NCBI GenBank assembly: GCA_964521285.1 | Contig: CAZFQS010000002.1 | Location: 186,001-250,000, forward strand | Direction of reading: 5' to 3' | DNA length: 64,000 nucleotides | Source of the DNA: G020354785 sp964521285 | Lineage (GTDB): Bacteria; Bacteroidota; Bacteroidia; Bacteroidales; UBA10428 | In this document: positions 9,361 to 18,448 of the stretch, piece after piece | Position numbering within the stretch: position 1 is the stretch's first letter | Layout of the letters: each line of letters opens with the position of its first letter | Translations under genes and position numbers: made by a program | Notes under the pieces: model-generated | Told to the model about the DNA's origin: nothing | Seen by the model: the letters and a program-made list of their open reading frames with translations, nothing else | Databases searched by the model: none

Positions 9361-11556
9361 ATGGCAGAATATATAGGAAAACATATAATAAGAAGTATGA
9401 GAATTTCAGTAGTGTCCAGGATTGTATTTACACTTTATTTCATGGCAGTAATTAATGGATTTAGCCAGTCTCCACTGAAAATATTGCCCTTGGGAAATTC
9501 AATAACTTACGATGACTATGAGGGAGATTTGAGAATGCCTGGAGATAGAATTGCATATAGATATAAATTATACCAGTTATTAAATCAGGCAGGATATGAT
9601 TTTCAATATACCGGTAACAGAATGGCGGGATGGAACTATTTTGGCAATTTTGAAGATTCAAGAAATGCAGGATGGCCCGGAATACTCAGTGAGGATCTTG
9701 CTGATATTATAGAAACAGGTTCATGGGTTACTTCAGGACCGTATTTAAATTATTATCCGGCAGATATAATATTACTACATATTGGAACAAATGATGTTTT
9801 AGCATTAAATTATGGTGTTTCACATGTTAACAGACTTCTTGATGCTGTAGATGACTATGAAACAAGTTCGGGCAATCCGGTCCTTGTATTACTGGCAAAA
9901 ATAATAAGCCGAGAAGATTATCCCTGTGGTACTCACCCCGGAACCACAACATTTAATAATAATCTTGTTACCATGGCAAATAACAGGATTAGTGCAGGTG
10001 ATAAGATTATTATTGTTGATATGGAATGTAATGCCGGCATCGATTATTATAATGATATGTTTGACTGGTTGCATCCTAATCAAACAGGCTATGATAAAAT
10101 GGGGCAAAAATGGTTTGATGTAATAGAGGGTATTAATACTTCTCCTGTTATTGGTAACATTCCTAATCAAACCAGACAGGAAGGCTCCTCATTTGCAAAT
10201 ATTTACCTTGATAATTATATTTATGACACAGAGGATGCTGATCAATATATAACATGGACTATTTCACCTGAAAGTCCGGTTAATCTTAATGTGACCATAG
10301 ATGGTAACAGGATAGCAACCATAACTCCCAAAGATTCAAACTGGAACGGTACGGAAACCATCACATTCATAGCTACTGACAGGGGTAAAATTATACATGC
10401 ACTAAAGAAATCGGCAAGCGATGAAGTAGAGTTTACTGTAACACCTGTTAATGATCCTCCTGCAATTGTATCACAAAAAATATCACTAAGCACTCCTGAA
10501 GAAACTTCACTTGAAATAATAATCGGACATCTCAACATAGAAGATGTTGATAATGATACGTCAGAGCTAACCCTTACAGTTAAACCAGGCAGCAACTATA
10601 CATATTCAAAAAACGTAATAACTCCAGCAATTGATTTTAATGGCAATCTCAATGTGAATGTTATTGTTAGTGATTTTGAGTACGATAGCGAGATTTTCAG
10701 CCTGGTTGTTGAGGTTACTCCTAATAATGATAAACCCGTAATAGTATCCCAGTCTTCACTCGAAGTTTTGGAAGAAGGATCTATTGAATTATTCCTTACC
10801 TATCTTAATGTTACAGACCCTGATAATGTGTACCCGGATGAACACACTCTCATAGTAAGAGACGGGAATAACTATTCCAGGGACGGGAACATAGTCACGC
10901 CTTATAAAGACTTTAACGGTAGCTTAACAGTCCTTGTACAGGTAAGAGATCTGGAATATGAAAGTGATACTTTTAATCTTATTGTTGATGTATTACCCGT
11001 AAACGATGCACCTGAATTTACCAGTATCCCTAATACCTATGCAAAAGTGGGTTCTTATTATGATTATTATCTCACAGCTTCAGATGATGAAGATGAAGTA
11101 TTGACCCTGACAGTAGTTAAGAAACCGGACTGGCTGAACGTTTCATTTTATGATTTAAACGGAACATTACAGGGTCAGCCAGGGCAGGAAGATGTAGGTA
11201 AGGATACTGTTATAATGAGAGTAACTGATTCGCAACTTGCATTCGCAGAACAAATGTTTGTAATTAACGTTGAAAATACAAATGGATTGACAGATAATGA
11301 AGTTGATCTGACTGGCTTGATTTATCCAAATCCGGCAAATAGTTACATTAAGATTAAACCGGATGAGAATTTTGTCACTGGCACCTTTCAGCTCTTTAAT
11401 ATATTAGGAAAAGAAATAATTGCAGAGCACATTTATTCCGGCATAGAAAATACAATAAGTCTGAACAGGCAACATATTCCACCAGGTATTTATCTTTACA
11501 GAATAAAAAATAATGATGGCAATATTAACGAAGGTAAAATATTAATAATCAAGTAA
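9361..11556 (+). CDS. Second secreted SGNH/GDSL hydrolase, tandem paralogue, T9SS cargo
   Basis: A 731-aa paralogue of the preceding protein, six bases downstream, so almost certainly in one transcript. The SGNH catalytic set is complete: Ser47 in GNSITYD, GTND at 142-145, and D235-x-x-H238 in DWLHPNQTG. The segment from KIISREDYPCGTHPGTT onward is nearly the same as in its neighbour, as is the first post-catalytic module (WTISPESPVN, NWNGTETITF). The middle carries different cadherin-like modules, including DPDNVYPDEHTLIVRDGNNY, resembling one in the LamG protein at 4647. The C-terminal T9SS domain shows LIYPNPANSYIKI and PPGIYLYRIKNNDG. An internal ATG at 9397 would give a more conventional signal peptide (MRISVVSRIVFTLYFMAVIN) and is an equally good start. 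Confidence 0.85.
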   Translation: MAEYIGKHIIRSMRISVVSRIVFTLYFMAVINGFSQSPLKILPLGNSITYDDYEGDLRMPGDRIAYRYKLYQLLNQAGYDFQYTGNRMAGWNYFGNFEDSRNAGWPGILSEDLADIIETGSWVTSGPYLNYYPADIILLHIGTNDVLALNYGVSHVNRLLDAVDDYETSSGNPVLVLLAKIISREDYPCGTHPGTTTFNNNLVTMANNRISAGDKIIIVDMECNAGIDYYNDMFDWLHPNQTGYDKMGQKWFDVIEGINTSPVIGNIPNQTRQEGSSFANIYLDNYIYDTEDADQYITWTISPESPVNLNVTIDGNRIATITPKDSNWNGTETITFIATDRGKIIHALKKSASDEVEFTVTPVNDPPAIVSQKISLSTPEETSLEIIIGHLNIEDVDNDTSELTLTVKPGSNYTYSKNVITPAIDFNGNLNVNVIVSDFEYDSEIFSLVVEVTPNNDKPVIVSQSSLEVLEEGSIELFLTYLNVTDPDNVYPDEHTLIVRDGNNYSRDGNIVTPYKDFNGSLTVLVQVRDLEYESDTFNLIVDVLPVNDAPEFTSIPNTYAKVGSYYDYYLTASDDEDEVLTLTVVKKPDWLNVSFYDLNGTLQGQPGQEDVGKDTVIMRVTDSQLAFAEQMFVINVENTNGLTDNEVDLTGLIYPNPANSYIKIKPDENFVTGTFQLFNILGKEIIAEHIYSGIENTISLNRQHIPPGIYLYRIKNNDGNINEGKILIIK

Positions 11557-11589
11557 TAAATTACAATATTTAAATAAAAATTCTTGTAT

Positions 11590-13098
11590 ATGAAAAATTT
11601 AAAATTCCGCCGGCAATATATTTTTACTAATAAAGAAATTAAAGCTCCTCCAGATTGGAAGAAATATAGAATTCAACAGGGTTCAGTAAAATGGCAATTA
11701 TATAGCCATCCTGATCTTGAAATTAATCATGTTAAGAATAAAAACCTGGAACTATTATTATTAGGATATTTTATAGATCCTAAAAATCCTGAATTAACTA
11801 ATTCCAAGTTGCTGAAAAAGATAAGTTTACTGAAAAATTTTAATCGTATTATAAGGACTACTGACAACTTTAATGGGCGATTTGTATTAATTTATTCTGA
11901 TAAAAAGTCCCTGAATATCTATAATGATGCTACAGGATTCAGGGAAGTATATTATTATTTCCAGGATGGTACTGTTTGTTGCGGTTCAACACCTAATATT
12001 ATTGCACAATATTTCAAAATAGAAAGAAATAGTAACAGGGAAATGAATATATTCTTCACGTCAAAAGCCTTTAATAATGGCGAGCGGGTATGGATAGGGG
12101 ATGACACAATTTATGAAGGGATAAAGCATTTGCTGCCAAATCATTATGTTGATTTAACAAATAAATCATGTATCAGGTTCTGGCCGTATAAAGAGTTTGC
12201 GAGAACGGAGTTAAGTGATGCTGTAATTAAAATATCTGAAATATTTAAAGGGACCTATAAATGTGCACTAAGCAGATATAAACTTCATCAGGGCCTCACT
12301 GCTGGATGGGATACCCGTATGCTCCTTGCAGCTTCAAAAGATTATGTTGATGATATCTACTATTACATCAATAAAACCAGTGATATAACTAAAAAAAGTT
12401 ATGATATAAAAATTTCAAAAAAATTGTCAAGGAAATTTAATGTTCCGCTAAATATTATAGATATTGAAGACAATAAAATAGATGATACTTTTAGTGAAAT
12501 ATTTTATAAAAACAATGTATTGGCCCGGTCAAAGCTTATTAATGTCATATATCACGCTTATAAAAACAGACTTGACGACACACTAACTGTAAGCGGTACT
12601 ATGGGAAATGAAATTTTAAGAATTCTTTTCAGGATTAAGAAAAACAAACCCACAAATGCAGAAGAGATTGCCATAAAGATGCATTACGGGCAATTCAAAT
12701 ATGTAATTGAGGCCATCGGTAAATGGCTGGATGAAACTTTACCTTTTGCACAAAAATTCAACTACAAAATACCTGATTTGTTTGGCTGGGAACAGTTCTT
12801 TGGCAACTGGGGTGCATTATCAGGGTCAGAACAGGATATTGTAAGGGATGAACTTCGCCCATTTAATAACAGAAATTTGTTATCTACATTTACCTCTCTG
12901 GATGACAAATACAGATATAAAGATTACCCTGTGGGATATATTGAAATTATTAAATATTTATGGAAAGATATTATGAAAGTACCTGCTTACCGTTCAGGTG
13001 CATCACGTCACTTTATAAGAAAAATATTACGTTTTTTCGGCATTGAGCAATGGACAGAAAAAATATACCAGGTAATTAAATCTATAAGAAAAAAATAA
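11590..13098 (+). CDS. Asparagine-synthetase-like protein without the glutaminase cysteine
   Basis: A cytoplasmic protein of 502 aa related to class-II asparagine synthetases. The start is the ATG at 11590; an in-frame TTG six bases earlier is unlikely. The N-terminal half (GYFIDPKNPE, NFNGRFVLIYSDKKSLNIYND) resembles the Ntn glutaminase fold, but the usual Cys2 is absent because the protein begins MKNLKFRRQY. The C-terminal ATP-pyrophosphatase domain has GLTAGWDTRM at residues 235-244, a variant of the SGGxDS PP-loop, and VSGTMGNEILR further on. Relatives in polysaccharide loci, such as Pseudomonas WbpS, amidate uronic acids, so modification of a sugar carboxylate is a reasonable guess. Without Cys2 it would need free ammonia or another amine. 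It is separated from the O-acetyltransferase genes by 258 bases. Confidence 0.75.
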   Translation: MKNLKFRRQYIFTNKEIKAPPDWKKYRIQQGSVKWQLYSHPDLEINHVKNKNLELLLLGYFIDPKNPELTNSKLLKKISLLKNFNRIIRTTDNFNGRFVLIYSDKKSLNIYNDATGFREVYYYFQDGTVCCGSTPNIIAQYFKIERNSNREMNIFFTSKAFNNGERVWIGDDTIYEGIKHLLPNHYVDLTNKSCIRFWPYKEFARTELSDAVIKISEIFKGTYKCALSRYKLHQGLTAGWDTRMLLAASKDYVDDIYYYINKTSDITKKSYDIKISKKLSRKFNVPLNIIDIEDNKIDDTFSEIFYKNNVLARSKLINVIYHAYKNRLDDTLTVSGTMGNEILRILFRIKKNKPTNAEEIAIKMHYGQFKYVIEAIGKWLDETLPFAQKFNYKIPDLFGWEQFFGNWGALSGSEQDIVRDELRPFNNRNLLSTFTSLDDKYRYKDYPVGYIEIIKYLWKDIMKVPAYRSGASRHFIRKILRFFGIEQWTEKIYQVIKSIRKK

Positions 13099-13230
13099 AG
13101 TTTTATTCTGCTATTTTGACTTTAAAAACAATAATGTTAAAGCTGTTTTTTGTGTTTTTAAAATTGGGGAGAACTAAAACTTATGTTTAATAGATACTTA
13201 GTAAATATATTGCTAACAAGTAAAAGATTA

Positions 13231-13259
13231 TTTATCAAAAAACTAATGTTGTTGATAAA
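13231..13259 (+). promoter_or_regulatory. Inverted repeat upstream of the O-acetyltransferase operon
   Basis: In the 258-base gap before the MBOAT gene, TTTATCAA (13231-13238) is repeated inverted as TTGATAAA (13252-13259), start to start 21 bases, about two helical turns. The same octamer occurs as a direct repeat with 21-base spacing upstream of the lhgO-like gene (23192 and 23213). It could be an operator, but in such AT-rich DNA chance cannot be excluded. The rest of the gap is AT-rich with no recognised gene. Confidence 0.3.
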
Positions 13260-13356
13260 AATGTATTAATATATATTATAAAAAAGTTTAACCTTTGTGC
13301 GATTAATAAAGTATATAATAATAATTATCACACAGAAAAATTAAGTAGATTAACAC

Positions 13357-14796
13357 ATGTTATTTAACTCATTAGAATTCATAATTTTCTTTCCTATAAT
13401 AGTTGCCGCTTATTTTGCATTAAATCATAAATACAGATGGATTTTATTGCTACTGGCCAGCTATTATTTTTATATGTGCTGGAACTATAAGTATATAGTT
13501 CTTATAATTACTTCTACAGTTATAGATTATATTTCCGGTATTTTAATATATAAATCAAAAAAACAAAAAATAAGAACACTGTTTTTACTGGCAAGTCTTT
13601 GTACCAATCTGGGATTGCTGTTCTTTTTCAAGTATTTTAATTTCTTTGGCAATACGGTTAATTCCATATTTGATAAATTTAATATCTTTTATCATGTAAC
13701 AGCTTACCACTTTTTACTACCGGTAGGGATATCATTTTATACTTTCCAGACATTAAGTTATACGATAGACGTTTACAGAAAACAGAAGGAACCTGAATAT
13801 CATTTTGGAAGATTTGCATTGTATGTTTCATTCTTCCCGCAGCTGGTCGCAGGGCCTATTGAACGTTCTACAAATTTGCTGCCTCAATTTTACAAGACAT
13901 TTAAATTCGATTATGAACGTGTTAAAACCGGAATACTCTTAATGTGCTGGGGATTCTTTAAAAAAGTAGTAATAGCAGACCGTCTGGCTGAATATGTAAA
14001 TCTTGTATACAACCACCCTACTCAATATGAAGGTCTGCAGAATGCTATAGCTACTTTCTTCTTTTCATTTCAGATATATTGCGACTTCTCAGGATATTCC
14101 GATATTGCAATCGGTGCTGCATTGATCCTTGGCTATAAGCTTATGACTAACTTCAGAAGGCCTTACCTGGCAGCCAATATCAGGGAATTCTGGCAGCGCT
14201 GGCATATTTCATTATCCACCTGGTTCAGGGACTATGTCTATATACCTTTAGGTGGCAACAGGGTTGCAAAATGGCGCTGGTATTATAATTTATTCATGAC
14301 GTTTTTAATCAGTGGCCTGTGGCATGGTGCAGACTGGACATTTGTAATCTGGGGGGCACTTCATGGATTTTATCTTATTTTTGCAATATGGATTACGAAA
14401 ATAAGAGAAAAAACAAATCATTTCCTTGGCCTGGATAGAGTGCCTGTTTTTTACCGGATTATTCAGATAATTATTACATTTATTCTCGTTTATTTCTCAT
14501 GGATATTTTTCCGGGCAAATAGCCTGAGCGATGCTTTTCTGATAATCAGTAAAACATTTAAAATAAGCGGAGGTGATATCTTAAATCTGTTTCATTTTAA
14601 AATTGACTTTTTAATATCCTTCTTATGTATAATACTCCTGCTAATAATAGAAGTAACTGAAGAAGCAGCTCAACTTTATGACAGAATGAAAAAATTGATA
14701 CGCCCGGTTAAATGGGCAATCCTGATACTTCTGATTATTATTGTATTTGTACTGGGAGTGTGGGAAGAAGCAGACTTTTTATATTTTCAATTTTAA
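13357..14796 (+). CDS. MBOAT-family polysaccharide O-acyltransferase (AlgI-like)
   Basis: A polytopic inner-membrane protein of 479 aa that would pass acetyl groups across the membrane for polysaccharide O-acetylation. It begins MLFNSLEFIIFFPIIVAAYF, the typical AlgI/DltB-like N-terminus. It contains the MBOAT core: VAGPIERSTNLLPQF (about 164-178), NFRRPYLAANIREFWQRWHI with the first conserved His286, and GLWHGADWTFVIWG with His323, which lines up with the essential histidine of AlgI. The remaining sequence is about ten hydrophobic helices. The next gene, 11 bases away, encodes an SGNH partner, as in alginate and other acetylation systems. Family assignment is firm; the acceptor polymer is inferred from the locus. 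Confidence 0.92.
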   Translation: MLFNSLEFIIFFPIIVAAYFALNHKYRWILLLLASYYFYMCWNYKYIVLIITSTVIDYISGILIYKSKKQKIRTLFLLASLCTNLGLLFFFKYFNFFGNTVNSIFDKFNIFYHVTAYHFLLPVGISFYTFQTLSYTIDVYRKQKEPEYHFGRFALYVSFFPQLVAGPIERSTNLLPQFYKTFKFDYERVKTGILLMCWGFFKKVVIADRLAEYVNLVYNHPTQYEGLQNAIATFFFSFQIYCDFSGYSDIAIGAALILGYKLMTNFRRPYLAANIREFWQRWHISLSTWFRDYVYIPLGGNRVAKWRWYYNLFMTFLISGLWHGADWTFVIWGALHGFYLIFAIWITKIREKTNHFLGLDRVPVFYRIIQIIITFILVYFSWIFFRANSLSDAFLIISKTFKISGGDILNLFHFKIDFLISFLCIILLLIIEVTEEAAQLYDRMKKLIRPVKWAILILLIIIVFVLGVWEEADFLYFQF

Positions 14797-14807
14797 AAAT
14801 TTAAGCT

Positions 14808-15962
14808 ATGAATGAAAAAGCATTAAGATGGATAATTAATATAGCCGGCATAGTATGTTTATATGCATTTCTGGCAATACGGTTCCAGCCTCTGTTTAAT
14901 CTGGTAGTACAGGAAAAAATTCTACCCGAATACTGGGAAAATACTAAATATGGAGAATTGTATTACTTCAGCTTTATTAAAAATTTCAGAGAAAAAAATT
15001 TACCAAAATACAGAGAAAAATACAGACACACTCCAAAACATCCGAATCTGCAGGATGCTGACATCCTGACCTATGGAGACAGCTTTTTTGACTTTTCAAG
15101 ATTGGTAACATTTCCTGAAAGATTAGGAGATTCTTTACATCAGAAAGTCCATTATGAGAGATTTTTCGATGATCACCGTCCATTGGTAAATTTGCTGGAA
15201 AATGATTATAAAAATACACAACCAAAAATTCTTATCTATGAATCGGCAGAAAGGTATATTCCTCACAGGTTTATGAAAAAGCATGAAATGGAAGTTAGAA
15301 ATGATAAAAGAAGTAAGATCAGAAAAGCAGTGGCAAATTTCAGGGATCTACTGTTCCTTGAATTAACTGAAGCAAAATATACGACATTAATAAACCGCAG
15401 TTATTTTACAACTTATATTTACTCACTTATTGCAACAATTAAATTTAATGTATTCTCTTATATAACATCTTTAACTCCAAAATACTGCTTTACTAAAGAT
15501 TCTCCCTGGTTATTCTATTATGAGCAAACAAATGATAATCCGACAAGTTTTTATTATAAACATACACAGGAAGAAATTGATAATTATTGTAATAATATTG
15601 CTGATTTATCCCACAAACTAAAGAAATATTACAATCTTGATATGATATTTATGCCTATTCCTTCAAAATATACCATATATCATAAGCTATTAAATAATGA
15701 TAATTATAATAATTTCCTTCCAATGTTATATGATGGATTAGAAAAAAGAGGAGTTCCGGTTGTTAAGTTATATGAAGATTATGATAAAGCTGATGATATT
15801 CTTTATTTTGGAACTGACACACATTGGAATGAAAAAGGATTACAGATAGCTTTAAATAAAGCAGTAGATGTTATTAATGATATGAATAATAATAAACTGC
15901 TTTTTGCAAATGACACTTCAATAAAAAGAATTAAGGAAAAAAAATTCATTAATAAAAAATAA
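14808..15962 (+). CDS. AlgJ/AlgX-like SGNH acetyltransferase partner of the MBOAT protein
   Basis: A 384-aa protein with one N-terminal membrane segment (about residues 7-26) and an extracytoplasmic SGNH-like domain. The candidate nucleophile is Ser92 in YGDSFFDFSR, and the Asp-His pair is D337-x-H339 in GTDTHWNEKG; this arrangement is that of AlgJ and AlgX, which move acetyl groups onto alginate. Its gene follows the MBOAT gene by 11 bases and precedes rfbF by six, so all are probably in one operon. The middle (residues 100-300) is rich in Lys, Asn and Tyr and is not strongly conserved. It probably completes the O-acetylation started by the MBOAT protein; hydrolase activity instead of transferase activity is possible but less likely in this context. 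Confidence 0.82.
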   Translation: MNEKALRWIINIAGIVCLYAFLAIRFQPLFNLVVQEKILPEYWENTKYGELYYFSFIKNFREKNLPKYREKYRHTPKHPNLQDADILTYGDSFFDFSRLVTFPERLGDSLHQKVHYERFFDDHRPLVNLLENDYKNTQPKILIYESAERYIPHRFMKKHEMEVRNDKRSKIRKAVANFRDLLFLELTEAKYTTLINRSYFTTYIYSLIATIKFNVFSYITSLTPKYCFTKDSPWLFYYEQTNDNPTSFYYKHTQEEIDNYCNNIADLSHKLKKYYNLDMIFMPIPSKYTIYHKLLNNDNYNNFLPMLYDGLEKRGVPVVKLYEDYDKADDILYFGTDTHWNEKGLQIALNKAVDVINDMNNNKLLFANDTSIKRIKEKKFINKK

Positions 15963-15968
15963 TAAAAA

Positions 15969-16754
15969 ATGAAAGTAGTATTGTTAGCAGGAGGATTTGG
16001 TACAAGAATAAGTGAAGAAAGCGGTATACGTCCCAAACCAATGGTAGAAATCGGGGGTAAACCTATACTGTGGCATATTATGAAGATCTATTCTTACTAC
16101 GGATTAAATGACTTTATAATCTGTTGCGGCTACAAAGGATATATGATAAAGGAATACTTCTCAAATTATTTCCTTTATAACTCAGATATAACTTTTGATA
16201 TGAAGAACAATAATATGAAAGTCCATAAGATGCATGCTGAATCCTGGTCAGTTACCCTGGTGGATACAGGAGAAATGAGTATGACAGGAGGAAGATTAAA
16301 AAGGGTCAAAGGCTATATCGGAGATGAAACATTTTGTATGACCTATGGGGATGGCGTTAGTGATATCAATATCAATAATTTAATTATGCATCATAAGAAT
16401 CAGGGTGTTCTTGCTACTTTAACTTCTGTCAGACAACACGGAAGATTCGGTGTTTTCAATCTGGCTCCTAATGAATGTAAAATCAAATATTTCAAGGAAA
16501 AGCCAAAAGGAAATGGTGATGAAACAGCATGGATTAATGGTGGATTCTTCGTTCTTGAACCACAGGTAATTGATTATATAGCGGGAGATGATACAGTATT
16601 CGAACGGGCTCCATTGGAGAATCTTGCGGCAGACGGACAGCTTTGTGCCTTTAAACATACAGGTTTCTGGCAGCCTATGGATACACTAAGGGATAAGAAT
16701 CTACTGGAAAACTTATGGAAAAGCGACAATCCACCCTGGAAAGTATGGGAATAA
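15969..16754 (+). CDS. rfbF: Glucose-1-phosphate cytidylyltransferase
   Basis: A cytoplasmic nucleotidyltransferase of 261 aa, the usual RfbF/DdhA size, that makes CDP-glucose from CTP and glucose 1-phosphate. The N-terminus MKVVLLAGGFGTRISEES has the GGxGTR nucleotide-binding loop (residues 8-13), then KPMVEIGGKPILWHIMKIYS. MTYGDGVSDINI contains the metal-binding Asp, and INGGFFVLEPQVIDYI and WQPMDTLRDKNLLENLW are characteristic of the family. The next three genes encode sugar-modifying enzymes, so this gene opens a CDP-sugar pathway. A recognisable CDP-glucose 4,6-dehydratase (RfbG) does not follow it here, unlike in the Yersinia and Salmonella dideoxyhexose clusters. Confidence 0.94.
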   Translation: MKVVLLAGGFGTRISEESGIRPKPMVEIGGKPILWHIMKIYSYYGLNDFIICCGYKGYMIKEYFSNYFLYNSDITFDMKNNNMKVHKMHAESWSVTLVDTGEMSMTGGRLKRVKGYIGDETFCMTYGDGVSDININNLIMHHKNQGVLATLTSVRQHGRFGVFNLAPNECKIKYFKEKPKGNGDETAWINGGFFVLEPQVIDYIAGDDTVFERAPLENLAADGQLCAFKHTGFWQPMDTLRDKNLLENLWKSDNPPWKVWE

Positions 16755-16793
16755 ATAACAATTAATTAAAAACACATAAAACAAGCAGATACT

Positions 16794-17846
16794 ATGAAAA
16801 TTATTATTGCCGGGAATCTGGGATATGTTGGGCCCAGTGTTACCAATCAATTAAGAGCAACATTTCCGGATGCAGAATTAATAGGTTTTGATATCGGATA
16901 TTTTAGTCACTGCCTGACAAATTCAAATTTTTTACCTGAGGCTAAATTAAACAAACAGGTATTTGATGATATCAGAAAGTTCCCCGAAGAATTATTGGAA
17001 GGAGTTGATGCAGTAGTTGATTTAGCTGCTATATCTAATGATCCTATGGGGAATAAATACGAGCAAATAACCCTGGATGTTAATTACAGGGCCGCGGTAA
17101 ATCTGGCAAAATTATCTAAAAAAGCCGGGGTTAAATCTTTTGTATATGCGTCAAGTTGTAGTATGTATGGTGCTGCAAGTGATTATCCAAAGAAAGAAGA
17201 TGACGAGTTAAATCCCTTAACAGCTTATGCGCGTTCCAAAGTTCTTGCAGAAAAGGAATTTGCTCCTCTGGCAGATAATAATTTCAAAATTACCTGCTTG
17301 CGTTTCTCTACCGCCTGTGGTTTCTCAAACAGGTTAAGATTAGATCTTGTATTGAACGACTTTGTTGCCGGATCCCTGATTAACAAAGAAATAAATATTT
17401 TGAGTGATGGCTCACCCTGGCGGCCCATGATTAACACAAAAGATATGGCCAGGGCTGTAGAATGGGGTATCATCAGGGACAAAAACGAAGGAGGTAATTT
17501 TATCGCTGTTAATACCGGCCGCAATGAATGGAACAATCAGATTAAACCTTTAGCAGAGGCTGTAGCAAGGGAAATACCCGGAGTTAAAGTTACTATTGAT
17601 CCTAAGGGTGGCCCTGATAAACGTTCATACAGAGTGAATTTTGACTTGTTTAAAAAACTTGCACCAAATCACCAGCCTGTTCATAATCTTAAGGCTACCA
17701 TTGAGGAACTAAGAGATAACTTGCTGGCAATGAAATTCAATGATAAGAATTTCAGAGAATCCCAGTTAATAAGACTTAAAGTTCTGGACAGACTCCAGGA
17801 AAATGGTTACCTGAATAATAACCTGGAATGGGTATGGTCAAAATAA
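16794..17846 (+). CDS. SDR-family NAD-dependent sugar epimerase/dehydratase
   Basis: A cytoplasmic extended short-chain dehydrogenase of 350 aa acting on a nucleotide sugar. The dinucleotide-binding motif is GNLGYVG (residues 7-13); VDLAAISNDPMG resembles the DLAA motif. Catalytic residues are visible as YASSCSMYG (Ser/Thr region) and YARSK (Tyr-x-x-x-Lys, about residue 144-148). Its place between rfbF and an RmlC-like epimerase suggests it acts on a CDP-linked hexose, as a dehydratase, 4-reductase or epimerase. It does not begin with the GHTGFKGSW pattern expected of CDP-glucose 4,6-dehydratase, so the precise reaction is unresolved. Length and fold are normal for the family. Confidence 0.85.
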   Translation: MKIIIAGNLGYVGPSVTNQLRATFPDAELIGFDIGYFSHCLTNSNFLPEAKLNKQVFDDIRKFPEELLEGVDAVVDLAAISNDPMGNKYEQITLDVNYRAAVNLAKLSKKAGVKSFVYASSCSMYGAASDYPKKEDDELNPLTAYARSKVLAEKEFAPLADNNFKITCLRFSTACGFSNRLRLDLVLNDFVAGSLINKEINILSDGSPWRPMINTKDMARAVEWGIIRDKNEGGNFIAVNTGRNEWNNQIKPLAEAVAREIPGVKVTIDPKGGPDKRSYRVNFDLFKKLAPNHQPVHNLKATIEELRDNLLAMKFNDKNFRESQLIRLKVLDRLQENGYLNNNLEWVWSK

Positions 17847-17877
17847 TTCTGTTTTACTTATCTTTAAAAAATAATCT

Positions 17878-18420
17878 ATGATATTTACGGAAACAAAACT
17901 TAAAGGAGCTTTTATTATAGAAATCCAAAAATTAGAAGATGAAAGAGGCTTTTTCGGGAGAGCCTGGTGTCAAAAAGAATTTGAGGAATATGGTTTAAAC
18001 CCCAATATTTGCCAGATAAACACTTCTTATACAAAAAAGAAGGGTACCATAAGAGGATTACATTATCAGGTCAACCCTTACCAGGAAACAAAATTTATCC
18101 GTTGTACACGAGGCAGAATTTTTGATATAATCATAGATTTGAGACCTGGTTCTCCGACTTTTATGCAGTGGATAGGAAACGAGCTATCTTCTGCTAATTA
18201 TAAAATGGTATATGTACCCGAAAACTTTGCTCATGGTATCCTTACTCTCGAAGATAATAGCGAAATATATTATCCTGTAACACAATTCTATACATCAGGC
18301 GCTGAAAGAGGCATACGCTGGAATGATCCGGCTTTTAATATCAAATGGCCGATTGAAGTAGAAATTGTATCAGACAAGGACAACAGTCACCCTGACTTTG
18401 ATATAAGTCATATAAAATAA
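17878..18420 (+). CDS. RmlC-like nucleotide-sugar 3(,5)-epimerase
   Basis: A 180-aa cupin of the dTDP-4-dehydrorhamnose 3,5-epimerase family, which epimerises 4-keto sugars. Conserved features are EDERGFFGRAWC near the N-terminus, GTIRGLHYQ with His62 as the likely catalytic base, ETKFIRCTRGRIFDIIIDLR, and YVPENFAHGILTLEDNSEIYYPVTQFY containing the family's tyrosines. WPIEVEIVSDKDNSHP ends the domain. It is encoded between the SDR protein and a C-methyltransferase, downstream of rfbF, and there are no other dTDP-rhamnose genes (rmlA, B, D) nearby. It therefore probably works on a CDP-4-keto sugar rather than dTDP-rhamnose, for example adjusting stereochemistry at C3 or C5. Confidence 0.85.
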   Translation: MIFTETKLKGAFIIEIQKLEDERGFFGRAWCQKEFEEYGLNPNICQINTSYTKKKGTIRGLHYQVNPYQETKFIRCTRGRIFDIIIDLRPGSPTFMQWIGNELSSANYKMVYVPENFAHGILTLEDNSEIYYPVTQFYTSGAERGIRWNDPAFNIKWPIEVEIVSDKDNSHPDFDISHIK

Positions 18421-18448
18421 CAAATAACTATTAATAATACTATTCTTT

